Positions 11,540 through 22,218 of a stretch of DNA of 64,000 nucleotides are shown in pieces. Location of the stretch: positions 949,713 to 1,013,712 of the forward strand of contig NW_022985439.1 in NCBI RefSeq assembly GCF_010093595.1, written 5' to 3'. Within the stretch, counting starts at the first letter, position 1. Every line of letters starts with the position of its first letter. Source of the DNA: Mytilinidion resinicola. Lineage: Eukaryota; Ascomycota; Dothideomycetes; Mytilinidiales; Mytilinidiaceae. Position numbers and translations under genes: made by a program. The notes below the pieces were generated by a model. The model made no database searches and was not told where the DNA came from. It worked only from the letters and a program-made list of their open reading frames with translations.

Positions 11540-12418
11540 TCAAGCAAATCTGACGACTCTCCTTGAGCCGTCACTTCCTGTATCGTCTGCACCCGACACA
11601 TTACCACCTCCTACACTTCCACCCCTCACGCCCATACCAACCCCTCTCGTTCTTCTCTCGCTCCGCTTCGCTCGTGCCTCTTTTGCCTCGCGGGCCCTCC
11701 ACGCCTGCACCTGCTGCCTTCTCTTCTGCGCTCTTGCATACGCCAGCGCGGGCGTGGGCCTGAATCCAACTCCATTGATTCCCGTTCCGTCATCATCAGG
11801 GTCCTGAGCCGGTCCAATCAGGTGGCCCGTGATTTCGGTGTCCTGCCAGAAAGAGTCGAGCGGCACGGGCGGGGACGGAGACTTCTTGCGTGAACGGGCG
11901 CCGGGAAAAGGCTTTGTGAGCGGATTGACATGAAGTGCGTTCGTACCACCATCGCCATACTCTTCCCCAGCTGTATTAGCCAGCGTGTTTGATGCGCCGG
12001 ATGTTTTCGTTGTCTTGGTCGTTGGCTGCGGGGTCTCTGGGACCTCTGAACATATCCGCATATTCCGAAAGCCGTCCAGCTCCCCTCGTCCGCTGTTCAC
12101 GCTGTCGCTCCTCTTCGCCCGCTTCCTCTCCTCCTTGTCCTCTGACCCGTCCCCTCCTGACCCGCCCCCAGCGCCAAAGCCAACGGATATCGGCGCCTTG
12201 ATATTCAAATCGCGAAATTGGTCTGCGACCGCCTTGCTGGGGCTGCTCTCACCCGCTCCAGGCGGTGGCGTACTCATAGGCGTGAAAGCATATTTCGCAG
12301 TAGTGGTAGTCGTTAAGCGGGGGGCGAAGGGAGCCACAGAGGCGGGGTCTGCGTTTGGATCGCGTTTGCGCTTGGGGGAGGCAGCGGACGAGGCGGCGGA
12401 GGAGAGAGTCGCCCGCAT
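11540..12418 (-). CDS. Conserved disordered fungal protein, function unknown
   Basis: A single exon of 292 aa. The N-terminal two thirds are low complexity (Ser/Pro/Thr/Gly) with a basic patch PKRKRD near residue 15 and KRAKRSD near residue 103 that could be nuclear localisation signals. The only part that looks like a conserved domain is near residues 195-255: FWQDTEITGHLIGPAQDPDD, then GINGVGFRPTPALAYARAQK and a basic helix rich in Arg/Ala. I do not recognise the family and infer no function. It is convergent with COX20 (about 330 bp between stops). Confidence 0.72.
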   Translation of the reverse strand: MRATLSSAASSAASPKRKRDPNADPASVAPFAPRLTTTTTAKYAFTPMSTPPPGAGESSPSKAVADQFRDLNIKAPISVGFGAGGGSGGDGSEDKEERKRAKRSDSVNSGRGELDGFRNMRICSEVPETPQPTTKTTKTSGASNTLANTAGEEYGDGGTNALHVNPLTKPFPGARSRKKSPSPPVPLDSFWQDTEITGHLIGPAQDPDDDGTGINGVGFRPTPALAYARAQKRRQQVQAWRAREAKEARAKRSERRTRGVGMGVRGGSVGGGNVSGADDTGSDGSRRVVRFA

Positions 12419-12844
12419 CTTTTAGGATGAAGCCGTCAGAGACATTTGGGAGGATTACATTTGCTTGGTTTGGCGGCGGGTGGGTGCGAGGAGTGAGATT
12501 TCTGTTTGCGGTGTTGCTTTTGGTGTTTGTGGACCGGACCATGCATTGATCGGCGGGCGGTCTAGACAAGTGGGGGTGGTGCCGATCTATACATTCACTA
12601 TTTCTTTATGCTCGCATGTGAGAGCCGTAGTCCAAATATGGGCATGGCATCCCTTGTTGTTGCTCCTCCTTCAATGAGATGCTGGAGCAGAAGTGCAGGA
12701 ACGCAGACCGAGAACTCGCCTCACATTCATTCTATATAAAGCCGTCCCAGCATCAAAGAAATTGTCGAAATTCAAAACCTACTTCAAACCATCCGTGCAA
12801 AAAAAGAAAAGAATTTGGAAGGTTTCCGCTACCAGTCTAATGTC
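12419..12844. other. Intergenic, no gene seen
   Basis: Promoter side of the disordered-protein gene and 3' flank of the PARG gene. A TATATAAAG-like run lies near 12732 on the plus strand, but no plus-strand gene follows it. Confidence 0.5.
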
Positions 12845-13735
12845 CTAGACGACGACATTGTTCAAGGCTCTGTAGAAGACCCCATAATTCCCAATACCCT
12901 CCTTGCCTCCTCCCTGCACATTATCGAGTACTGCAAATACAATATCCTCCCACCATCCCCCCTGAAACTCCGCCTCGCGGAACACCTCCAAGTAGCACTG
13001 AGCCACGTCTTTGGGCGGGTTTCCGAAAGCGCCACACCCTAGAGCACCCAAGACGAGCTTCGTATGCCCGTTTCGGGCAGCCATGCGCAGAGTGACCCGG
13101 ATCTTGCTCTTCATAAGCTCACGGTCGCCATTGAAAAGGTAAGTATGGTCTCTCGCCACCATAGGTCCTCGGGCCGCCGCCACCGTGAGAACAGAAGTAA
13201 CGGCGAGTTGTTTGGCGTCCGTCCCTGGGACAAGGGGTCCGTGGCCACGAGCCAGGGCATCTCGAATGATGATGACAGTAGGAGAGTAAACACTGCTGAG
13301 AGGCGGAATCGGGTAGTACTCCGGCTTGAGGGTCAGGTAGAGTGAAGATCGGTAGCACAGTGCTTCTTCTTGAGCAAGTGCACCATTCTCCCATCCACCG
13401 CCGGGACGGCGCTCGCTGGCCAGATTCAGGACGGCAACGGGCTTCCTGAAATCACCAATCGTAGTGCCCGGCTGAAGAGCAATTGCTGCGTCGAAGCTGT
13501 CTTGATCAAAGACCTTGATGCGCGTACCGAGCCTACCCGTCTCGATATCATTCTCGCCAAGTTTGTGCTGGGGGCAGGCTGACGGCTCGAGAGGCTGAAG
13601 GTCTTGAAAATGATAGCGAGTGGACGTGGTCGTGTCGATAGGCTGCAGCTGATCTAACACGAATGGCAAGAGTTTCTTGGTCTCTTGGGCGACAACTTTG
13701 AGGTCGTTGTCCTTCCTGCGCGTTGGGAAAGACAT
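12845..13735 (-). CDS. Microbial-type poly(ADP-ribose) glycohydrolase (TIGR02452 / DUF2263 family)
   Basis: Predicted hydrolase of ADP-ribose chains, macrodomain-like fold. Single exon, 296 aa, typical for bacterial and fungal PARGs. The PARG signature is intact: VLNLASERRPGGGWENGALA followed by QEEALCYRSSL (GGG...QEE catalytic loop with the two acidic residues). C-terminal macrodomain strands follow: AVTSVLTVAAARGP, and LVLGALGCGAFGNPPKDVA. The start MSFPTRRKDN is the first in-frame ATG and gives the usual N-terminal extension. Function is by family; the acceptor substrates in fungi are unclear. A PARP-like gene lies 13 kb to the right. Confidence 0.88.
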   Translation of the reverse strand: MSFPTRRKDNDLKVVAQETKKLLPFVLDQLQPIDTTTSTRYHFQDLQPLEPSACPQHKLGENDIETGRLGTRIKVFDQDSFDAAIALQPGTTIGDFRKPVAVLNLASERRPGGGWENGALAQEEALCYRSSLYLTLKPEYYPIPPLSSVYSPTVIIIRDALARGHGPLVPGTDAKQLAVTSVLTVAAARGPMVARDHTYLFNGDRELMKSKIRVTLRMAARNGHTKLVLGALGCGAFGNPPKDVAQCYLEVFREAEFQGGWWEDIVFAVLDNVQGGGKEGIGNYGVFYRALNNVVV

Positions 13736-14434
13736 TGTGAGCGAAGTAGTGTTAGTTGCTAAGGCACGCAGGGCTCCATGCCAGGTTACCTTTTTGTACG
13801 TGCACCAGGCTTTCTCGTAAAGTGAAAGGTTAAAGTCACATTCAACAGGCAGCCGTGATGCTGCTAATCCTATTGGCGTAGGGAAGGCCTGTGTGCGTGC
13901 AAGTTGGAGGCAAACATCGGGATGGAATTCACACGAAAGCTCTCTAGAACGCGAAAGCTGTTTACTTTAGAGTCATCATCTCATCTCACTTTCTACAAGA
14001 TCTCTCTAACTTCATTTTAATCGTCTATCAAACTGCATCAACAGTTCTTCGTTAAACTTGAGCAATCAAGAGTCGTATCAGCTCGTTGATTGACAGTGCG
14101 CATGAGATTAGTTGTGCTTGCTCTTCTGTCGTCCCTGCATCTCGATCAAAACTCCTTAGTAAAGCTTCATCAGACTCGTGTGCCGCTATCAGTAGATAAT
14201 AAAGTCGTATCCGACAGGTAAACTCTAGAGCTAACGAATCTGGGTTCTCCATGGAGCGTCTTTCGGCAGGTGGCATGCATGGTGGCTGAGGCTGTGCCTT
14301 CGGCGTCAAGCAGCCGCCTACGAGCTGTAAAACCTCGAGGGTTGCCTGCGCCCAATTCTTTCATTCACTCAATCCAAGCTTGCATCCTCTCTATCAACTT
14401 GACTTATTGCACAAATAATTTCAAATCATACCCT
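13736..14434. other. Intergenic; one doubtful minus-strand ORF
   Basis: Divergent promoter region. A minus-strand frame of 85 codons at 14309-14052 has protein-like composition (ends SINELIRLLIAQV) but no recognisable domain and no support beyond openness, so it is only noted. Confidence 0.4.
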
Positions 14435-15682
14435 ATGTCTTCGAGTGTCGTGACAGATGCCGGTAGGCAAATTTTGAAGAGACTCCTTGATATGTTAGAG
14501 GAGATGGATGATTTGATTCTCGGAGCATGTCGAGACGGGATGGTCTACCGTTCAAATAATGGCGTAGCGTTATCTATTCCAATCACCGAGTCGGATTTGC
14601 GTCTCCTCGAAACCTCGCGCCAAGCCTATCATAACTCGGACTACGGTCCAAGCGATATGCTTGCATACATTTCAGCCATGTCAACGTTTACAAAGAACTG
14701 GAACTCGGTCATTCTAGCAGTCCTTCGTTACCTCGCAAACACTCTACCAGCGCAGGCTCGCGAATGGAAACTACAAATGGGTAATCTTCAAACCATGGGT
14801 GATCGTGCTTGGAGGCTTGCTGTGCCAGCAAGTCAACCAATTGCTGCGGGAGGCGATGTGCGGGGTTTGAATGCTCTCGTCGACCGATTCGGTCTTTATG
14901 ATCGTCTCCTAGATCAGTTGTATGCAGACCTGGAATCGCAGCAGAGGGACAAGCTCTCAGATGAACTGAGAGATACTTCGTCAATCATCTTCTTACAGTG
15001 CCTACTCTTACTAACCGTCCAGTTAGGAATGCCATAATTGCTATAATACAGACACAAGGGCCTACGGCAGAGCTAAATCAAGATATAATCAACCTCTACA
15101 AAGCTGAGATTTGTCTTCGAAGAGGAGCGCAAGGCTTGAATACAATTTCTCAGGAGACAGAGTGCGAAGCTTCACACACAATGGCAGTAGAAGCGCATGT
15201 GGAGCCTAGCGTTGATTCGGGGAAGGTCAGTTTCCTGAACATGATTCCACCTGCCAACGTTGCCAACGTTGAATGGTTTCTGCAGTACAACTCCACCATA
15301 AGCGCTTTCATTTTCGCCATGATATTGCTATCAGCGCTTCTGGTGGCTCCCGCATTTGAGTTCTCTTCACATCAGCCGGGTACCGTCAAGGCTCGGACTT
15401 TTGGTTCTTGGCTCAGAGCTCCACCATGCAAATTCTCGGTGTGGTAGCAATCGCTTTTCGCTTGCTGTCAGCTCCAAAGCTACCCAATCAGGCCTTATTT
15501 TGGACTTAGGTGTTTATAGTTACTAGCTTCACCTGCTCGACCCTAGCGATTCCGTTTTATCCGTACTACCGACAGAGTGGAGTTCGGTGATCGCTTTCGT
15601 CGGTTCTGCAGCGCAGGTATTTGTCATCTTGCAGGCTATGTTCGAGACATCTCCAGCGGCCCCCAACCCGAAGAAAGAGTGA
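14435..15682 (+). CDS. Putative multi-pass membrane protein, structure unresolved
   Basis: Not recognised. The first frame (ATG 14435, MSSSVVTDAGRQILKRLLDM) runs to about 14997 and encodes a mostly helical soluble region of about 185 aa. A second frame (about 15052-15440) continues with similar composition and a clear membrane segment, ISAFIFAMILLSALLVAPAF. Two further hydrophobic segments follow in shifting frames (about 15440-15590, and VIAFVGSAAQVFVILQAMF ending at TGA 15680-15682). A candidate intron 14998-15051 has CTTACTAAC and TACAG but its phase does not join the two frames, so either the splice model is different or the gene is frameshifted. An upstream in-frame ATG exists at 14270. 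Confidence 0.4.
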
Positions 15683-16857
15683 TACTGGAAGACGGTATTC
15701 CGGCATTCAGGCCAGCAGATCGATATGCGGCTTAGCTACTACAGCGTTGACTTGGATGGCTTTCCTGATCAGCACACAGCGCATGCAGAAAAAGCACACT
15801 GAACGCCGAGCTTGGGCATGCAATGGTATTAATCTCAAAGGAACGTGGGCTGCATTCTATGCCACTTATTATAAAGATTATTCATATTGCGCTGACCTCG
15901 GCACGTAACGCTCAAAAGACGGCACGCAGCTAGAATACAGCACTTCCAGAACAACACCACGTCACGATGTTATCCTATCTACAACGCTCTTCAGGAACCT
16001 ACCTTATTCGTCCACTGCGTTGCTTTGTCGATCTTGAATTTTCACGCTGTAAACTCGATTCGACGCGATATGCAACGTGATGGAAAGGATGAAGCCATCC
16101 CTGCTGAATACGCAGTACGCAGCCACCCTCTACGACAAGGAAGCAACCAAAGCCCTTGTCGAAGCGAGCCCCATCTGCCACATCATCCCACCAACTTCAA
16201 CATTCAGCTCTGTCACATGGAACAAGGTCTATCCGAGGACTGGGATGAAGCTCGTCAGAGGGTCCTGATCGGGATAGCCTGATGAGTTCCTAGCCCTGGC
16301 ATCTACATAATCAAGCATCGGGGGGACCCTTGCCACGCTGTTGGACCTTTTATTCTCTCCAATCAGAATAAGATGCCGAGGGGGACCGACCAAGTCCTAG
16401 TATTTTTCCATGTAAGCGCTTGCTAATTCAAGGCCGGTACTCCGTCCGAGACTGCCGGAATAAGTCCTAGCCGAAAAATATATCCGATTGACTGGCTTGT
16501 TACTGCGATTATCAAAGCAGCTATCACCAAGAATGCACATGATCGACGCTACCATCGTGCCTCTTCACCGTCTAGGAAATTGCGGCTGGGCTCAGCCTCA
16601 AGAGCTAAAGATTAAGCTGCATTGATCTACTCGTTTTAATTTGTATGGGTACAGCATTACCTGGGACGCATGATACGTAGCATGACATTGGAGGTGGGGC
16701 TACTTTTTGGTACCCTTTGTCCCCTTACTGCTATAAAGAGCTCTAGGACGTCGACAACTCTAGATCCGTAATTGCTAACTGGGCTCTACCACTTCAACTA
16801 CCTAGGAAGTACAACTACGTCTTTTGACTTTCGATAATTTGTTCCGATACTGTCACA
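15683..16857. other. Intergenic, weak coding remnant only
   Basis: A 63-codon plus-strand frame at 16077-16268 has protein-like composition but no domain. The rest shows no gene. TATAAAG at 16732-16738 lies about 120 bp upstream of the methyltransferase ATG and may be its TATA box. Confidence 0.4.
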
Positions 16858-18265
16858 ATGTATAATCTCAATGAGAACTTTACCGAGCTGGCGGCTCAGA
16901 TTGCTTCTAGCACAGCCATCATAACCGAATATCTCAAGAAAAACGGTCTCCCCGAGCCTGATTTCACCGTCAATTCTGCAGGGGGGCTGCCGCCAGTGCC
17001 AGAAGTACAGGAAGCGCGTATGAACTTGATCGATGCTACCTCAAAACTTCGCCATCTCGCTCTCGGCTCGGACGAGCTCCTACGGACAGAATCTTTGCTC
17101 GTAAGATAGCAAGTTGAGAGACTGGGTTGATGAATTGACTAACGTTACCAGATGCACCACGACCAATCAGTCATAGACATCCTCAACCAATTCGATGTCT
17201 GGACTGCGGTCCCACACCATGGCACCGCATCAGTCGCTTCTATCGCATCGAAAACGGGAATACCCGAAGAAAAGCTACGTCGCATATTTAAGCATGCGTT
17301 CTCGATGGGACTCTTTGCTGAGACCTCACCGGGATCATGGGAGATCGTGCACACAGGAAGCTCGTCGTATTATTATAGGAACCCTTTGATTAAAGCCTGG
17401 ATCGGCCATAACCTCGAGGAGGTGGCACCAGCGTGCACCCGCCTACCCGATGCACTACGCAAGTACACTGACAGCCAAGAGCCGGCGCACTGTGCTGCTG
17501 GTGTTGCTTTCTTCCCCGACTCTCCGCCAGATGCGACGCTCTTCAGCTGGTTCGATATTGAACGCGAGGGAGAAGAGAAGGGCTGGCGGGTTCGACGCTT
17601 CGGTGATGCAATGGCGAGCTTGGCTGAGACTGGGAGTGCGAGAATCGAACACGTTAACGCTGGATTCGACTGGGATAGTCTCGGGGAGGCAACTGTTGTT
17701 GATGTACGTCTCTTCCCCACCGAATCTGCTCACGCTCATACTAACACGCTCTCAGATCGGCGGCTCTCTCGGTCATGCTTCTATCGAGCTGGCGTCCAAA
17801 CACCCCAAGCTCAAGTGTATCATCCAAGACTTCGCAGAGCTCGAGCCGCAGTCCGCCGCTCTCGTCCCCACGGAACTCAAATCGCGCGTCACTTTCCAGG
17901 CCCACAACTTCTTCGAGCCGCAACCCGTCGTTGCGGAAGTGTACTTCTTGAAACATGTCTGCCACGACTGGTCTGACAAATACGTTGTCAAGATACTGAA
18001 GCAGATCGTCCCTGTCATGAAGACGGGCTCGCGCGTCATCCTTATGGAGTTTATTGTGCCGGCGCGTGGTGCGGTGCCGGATTCGGTGGGGCGGTTCATC
18101 TCCGCGATAGACCTGCAGATGATGACACTGTGTAATTCCAAGGAGAGGACGCCGGAGGACTGGACCAAGGTCGTTAAGGAGACGGATGAGAGGTTTGACA
18201 TCAAGGCGTTTGTGCAGCCGCCTGGGAGCGCGGCCGGATTGATCGAGATTGTTTGGAAAGGCTAG
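16858..18265 (+). CDS. SAM-dependent O-methyltransferase (Methyltransf_2 family)
   Basis: Plant/fungal-type small-molecule O-methyltransferase of secondary metabolism; cytosolic. Exons 16858-17100, 17152-17703, 17756-18265 (434 aa), all junctions phase 0. An N-terminal dimerisation/winged-helix part (VIDILNQFDVWTAVP, GIPEEKLRRIFKHAFSMGLF) precedes the catalytic domain: SAM motif I VVDIGGSLGHASIELA, acidic ribose-binding region IIQDFAELEP, catalytic-base motif LKHVCHDWSDKYVVKILKQI, then RVILMEFIVP and DLQMMTLCNSKERT. All key residues are present, so it looks functional. The closest known type is the sterigmatocystin/aflatoxin-type OMT group, but the substrate cannot be told. No polyketide or peptide synthase is in the window, so it is either a lone tailoring enzyme or the edge of a lost cluster. 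Confidence 0.9.
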
Positions 18266-19444
18266 GAAGCTGATATAGGTGGTTGTTTGCTGAGAGGGCG
18301 ACAGTTTTACGAGGATGAATGAATGAAGCATTTTCGCAAATTGCCATAAAGTCAATGCCAACGTGTCTCTGCGAGTCCTTGGAAGTCAAATACTTGTGCT
18401 TATCATCATAGCTCGTCTTCAAGAGAGAGATTGATGTTAAAATAAGATTATTAGTACTTTGACTAGAGGTCTTAACGATAGACATGCTGCTCGGGACCTT
18501 CAGGGTGGTGAGACTACTAAAAAAAATAGCGCGGTGCCCGATATGTTGCTCCAAGGCTAGCCTTTAGAAAACGACCCGCAATCTGGGCTCAGCTATGGCT
18601 TTTCTTCCAAGCAAGATTCTCCTCGTGCTTCCTACTTCTGTGTATGTATATGTCCGGAATTGGCAGTCTCCGATGGTTAGACCCAGCAATGTCAGCATTG
18701 CGAGGAGTGCCATTACAAAAACCGAAACCGCGAGTGTATGCCTTTGGCATTATAGAAGGTGTGCCTCTCTTGAGACCAGATGAAGACGGTCGTAGTTTGC
18801 TTCGCATTGTTTGTGACCAACTCCTCCACTGGTATACCAGCCCAAGTTCTGTAGTCACCTCCCACGTACTTGTGCCCTGTGATCCATCATTATGCAGTTT
18901 CATCCTCATCGATAAGTCCACAAAAAGGGGTAGCCAAGGTCTGCATGCGCCTATGCATCATCGATCGCGTCTAGGAGCAGTGGTTCCGGCGTGGGAACTG
19001 TATTGCGCGACCTTTCAGCTTCGTAATCAGGAATGAACTTTCACAATCGTTTCATGACAGGATCGGCTCTTTGGCGAGTTCTTTAATATCAACGGTGCGA
19101 AGGCATCGTCGAGATGTGGGAGGCGCTAAGGAAGGAAATCGAGGCAGGTTACTAAAATCGTTGAGTCCCCCTGAAGTACCGTCAGTGAACTACTTTTCGC
19201 GCCCTCGAAGACGGAGCCCAATTTCGCGTATTGCAACTTCACTCTCCCTGGCGGAAGTAACAAGTGTTGAAAGAGGGAGCCGTCATGGGTGCAGGTGGCT
19301 GAGTTTTGAGCTTTGATGTGCGCCCCCACACCCACCCCTGCCGCTAACACACAAATGTGGAACCTCGCCCCATTCCTTCGCCACCACCTTTTCGCATACT
19401 ACATTTATGGATATTTTCTAGCCACAATCAAAATCACCCAGTAA
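18266..19444. other. Intergenic, no gene supported
   Basis: Several 60-130 codon open frames overlap on both strands (for example 18644-19036 plus) without domains or consistent codon use. I see no convincing gene. Confidence 0.45.
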
Positions 19445-19586
19445 GGTCTGTTGGTCTAGTGGTATGATTCTCGCTTAGGGTTCACCTTAAGTCGTTTGCG
19501 AGAGGTAAGCATCGTCATCAAATCACTATTCAGTACAAAAAACTAACGACCTCATCAGGCCCCGCGTTCGAGTCGCGGACAGACCC
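19445..19586 (+). tRNA. tRNA-Pro(AGG) with two introns
   Basis: Acceptor stem GGTCTGT (19445-19451) pairs perfectly with ACAGACC (19579-19585), discriminator C19586. D-arm 19454-19468 has TAGTGGTAT in the loop. Anticodon stem CTCGC (19470-19474) pairs with GCGAG (19498-19502); anticodon AGG is 19477-19479. A 16-nt intron, 19481-19496, sits at the canonical 37/38 position. A second insertion, 19505-19558 (54 nt), interrupts the variable loop between positions 45 and 46. It begins GTAAGC, has CTAAC near 19543 and ends CATCAG, exactly a spliceosomal layout. With both removed, T-stem CCGCG/CGCGG and T-loop TTCGAGT give a normal 72-nt tRNA (CCA not counted). A- and B-box sequences are intact. Confidence 0.88.
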
Positions 19587-19599
19587 TTATCTGATTATA

Positions 19600-19616
19600 T
19601 TTTTTGGCTTTTTTTT
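19600..19616 (+). terminator. Pol III terminator runs of tRNA-Pro(AGG)
   Basis: A T6 run (19600-19605) and a T8 run (19609-19616) follow the tRNA 3' end by 14-30 nt, as expected for RNA polymerase III termination. Confidence 0.7.
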
Positions 19617-20283
19617 GTGCTCTGTGGGTGTTAGGGATTGGGTGTTAGGGAGTGTGTGAGGGTGGCAGTATCTTTTTGGAGGGTGAACGGGATGGAAGAA
19701 TGATATAGGGAGCTGATACTATGGCAGTGTTACGGGCGTGTGGGTTTTTCTGTGTTCTCTTGTGAGATGCGGTTCACTTCACGTGAACAGGAGTCAACTT
19801 GCCCTGTGGAACGTAGTACAAGTCTCAACAGTTTTTTGAAAGGCAGCTTTGCTTTGTGAGGGGTAAATATATGCTTTTGCTGCAACTCTAGAGAGGAAGG
19901 ATATCTTCGAGCGATCTAGCCTCGAACTCGATCTATCAAGTTCAAATACATGTGGTATTTCCTTCAATAATAATGGTTATGACACAGTCGATGTGCATGT
20001 GACACAAGTGGACGATGCCCCGTTTGGCATAACTGCCAAATTCTTCAACCGGATCATAGGTTTATCGAGCAGTTCAAGAGCTTGTTCACGAGTGCAGAAG
20101 TGAGATGATGAAATGTATGAAACAAGAATCTAAATACTATATATACCACCACTGCTACAATACACTGTGCCGTTCTAGAGGCCCAGAAAAGGTTCGAATT
20201 TTGGGAGTTCGAAACAAACACCACTCCATGCCCCCCTTCCCATCCATCTTGGGCATTTACATCCATAGAAAAGATCTAAGGCC
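19617..20283. other. Intergenic, no gene seen
   Basis: 3' flanks of the tRNA and of the TauD-type gene; nothing recognisable. Confidence 0.5.
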
Positions 20284-21532
20284 TTACTCGGCATCTTGCG
20301 GCGCCACCGGAGCTGTATCGTTCACCTGGATACCCCCCCGCTTCTTCTCATGACTATCATGGAATGGTAGCTTCCATCCGCCCTCTGACTCCGGCGTGCT
20401 CAACCATAGACGCATCAAGTGACGGCGGGGAGCTGGTGGCGGGTAGTCCTTGTACGCAGTCCTGGCGTGAAGAACATGCTCGTTGGACAGGAACTGAATA
20501 TCGCCAATATCTAGAATCATATGCAAGCTAAGACGCACGCAGGTGTCCTCAAGGATCTGGGCGGCACGCAGCTGGGCAGGCGAGAGTGGGGGGATGATGC
20601 CGGCGTCGGAGAAGCGAGTGAGGGACTTGACGTAGTAGGGATCCCATCTAAGAGGTGTATTAGCTTTTGAAAAAGTGGAATCTTGAGTTTTCATACTTGG
20701 AATACACCCTTGGGTTCTCCCCTTTCTCCAGATAGAAGACAGACGTTTTTATCCACTCTTCCTCTCCCTTACTCGTCTCCCCTTTGCGGTCGAAATACCA
20801 TTGTGGCTTCACGAGCTCCTCCGCAACATCCGGATGCTCCTGCTGTAGAACATTCCACACATGATGTGAACTCACCAGATCACTTTCCCCGCCCTCGAGT
20901 GCCTTAGCTACGCAGAGAAGTCCCACAAGATCACTGTCGTCGGCATGGAAGAATTGACGTGCGTTCGTGCGGTAGATACGCACTTTGTCAATCTTGGAGC
21001 TGTCCTCGCCAAGGTCTTTAACGTGGCCCAGAACATGTCCGCGGCCGTTCTGGGACACGAAGTAACCTAGATAAGTTCCTAGGCCCATATACGCCACCGC
21101 GGACTTGCGGAGACCCCATTCGTCCACCGGGAAGCCTTTGAAAAGGAGGAAGCCTTTGCCATTGAGCAGCTCGTGCCTCAAGCTAGTGAGAAACTTGCTG
21201 AACTCTGGGAGTGTGAAGTTTGACTGCGAGATCCCGGTCAACGGGGTACCGGAGGCAATGAAGGCATCGGCGGCGGCGCTGATTTCAGCGATCTCGGAGG
21301 CAGAGAAGGGGTGAGTCCAGCGTTCGGGGTTGTTGGCGTAGTCGGCGGCGTCCCAGACTGTAGGACCAGTGATAGTCTTGGGGAAGGCGGAGTAGGGTTG
21401 GAGAAGGTCGTAGAGGGGAGGGTGCTGGCCGGAAGTCTTGATGCCGTCTGGGAAGATGGATTTGGGGGCGGTAGACGGAAAGGAGAGGGTATGAGGGGGT
21501 GCAGGTGCGGAGGCTGTAAGTGCTGGCGCCAT
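20284..21532 (-). CDS. TauD/TfdA-family Fe(II)/2-oxoglutarate dioxygenase
   Basis: Non-haem iron oxygenase of the taurine/clavaminate-synthase type; soluble. Exons 21532-20697 and 20647-20284 (399 aa), joined within an AAA codon across a 49-nt intron. Iron ligands are visible as FHADDSDLVGLL (HxD) and the distal His in NEHVLHARTAYKDY, followed by PRRHLMRLWLS carrying the 2-oxoglutarate-binding Arg. The middle region GKGFLLFKGFPVDEWGLRKS and the LGHVKDLGEDSSKIDKV block are typical of the fungal branch of this family. Substrate unknown; fungal relatives act on sulfonates, herbicide-like ethers or secondary metabolites. It lies about 2 kb from the O-methyltransferase on the other strand; a joint pathway is possible but unproven. 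Confidence 0.88.
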
Positions 21533-22218
21533 CGTGAAATTGGGTGTGGAGAGTGTAGGTTTGGGGGTGAATTAGATGATTGACAGCAGCAAACAGTGGT
21601 ATTGAATGTTTGTGCGAGTCTGTCCTATATTGAAAATATAATTGAGGGCAAAGAAACCACAGTAGTGTTATATATCAAAGTATGGAAATGACGCGACTCT
21701 TGCCCATCCAACAAAGGGCGTCATAACGCTTTATGAAAAAAAGCATTTTACCCCTCCATCCTTGGTACTACCGATGGCGAGATCTCCGAAGCACGATAAC
21801 GGTAGATTTGTCCATGTAACTGCGTAGGGGGATTGCGTGATTGAAACCTTGTCAGCACGAGATTGACCACTACTGGGGGGGCAATGAGGGGTCCCATTCA
21901 TGCCCCGCACCGAGCCGGACTATTCTGTGTGCCAAGCAGGACTGGAGGGTGACCTTGCCGGGTTCCTGTCGGTGGGGAATTGCTGGTGTTCGCTGAAGTC
22001 TCGGGCGTGGCACAGCCCACCATGCCGCCGGCACTTCGCAATGATGAGTCAACACCATGTTCGGTTCCGTTAGTCCTTTGGGTCCCCGGGGGGGGGGAGG
22101 TTGGAAAGGGTGGACTTTCTTAGACCAAATCATGTGACGCTGCCTTAACTTTAAGTGGCCACAATATTTGATAGTATAGATACAAGATAATTTTGTCAAG
22201 TGTCAAAAACATCAGTTC
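21533..22218. other. Intergenic, no gene seen
   Basis: Promoter side of the dioxygenase gene and 5' flank of a tRNA. A G10 run lies near 22089-22098. Confidence 0.5.

Noticed and set aside
17741..18361. 206-codon minus-strand open frame
   Set aside because: Antisense to the third exon of the O-methyltransferase; no domain.
18644..19036. 130-codon plus-strand open frame
   Set aside because: No domain or splice context; equally open frames exist on the other strand.
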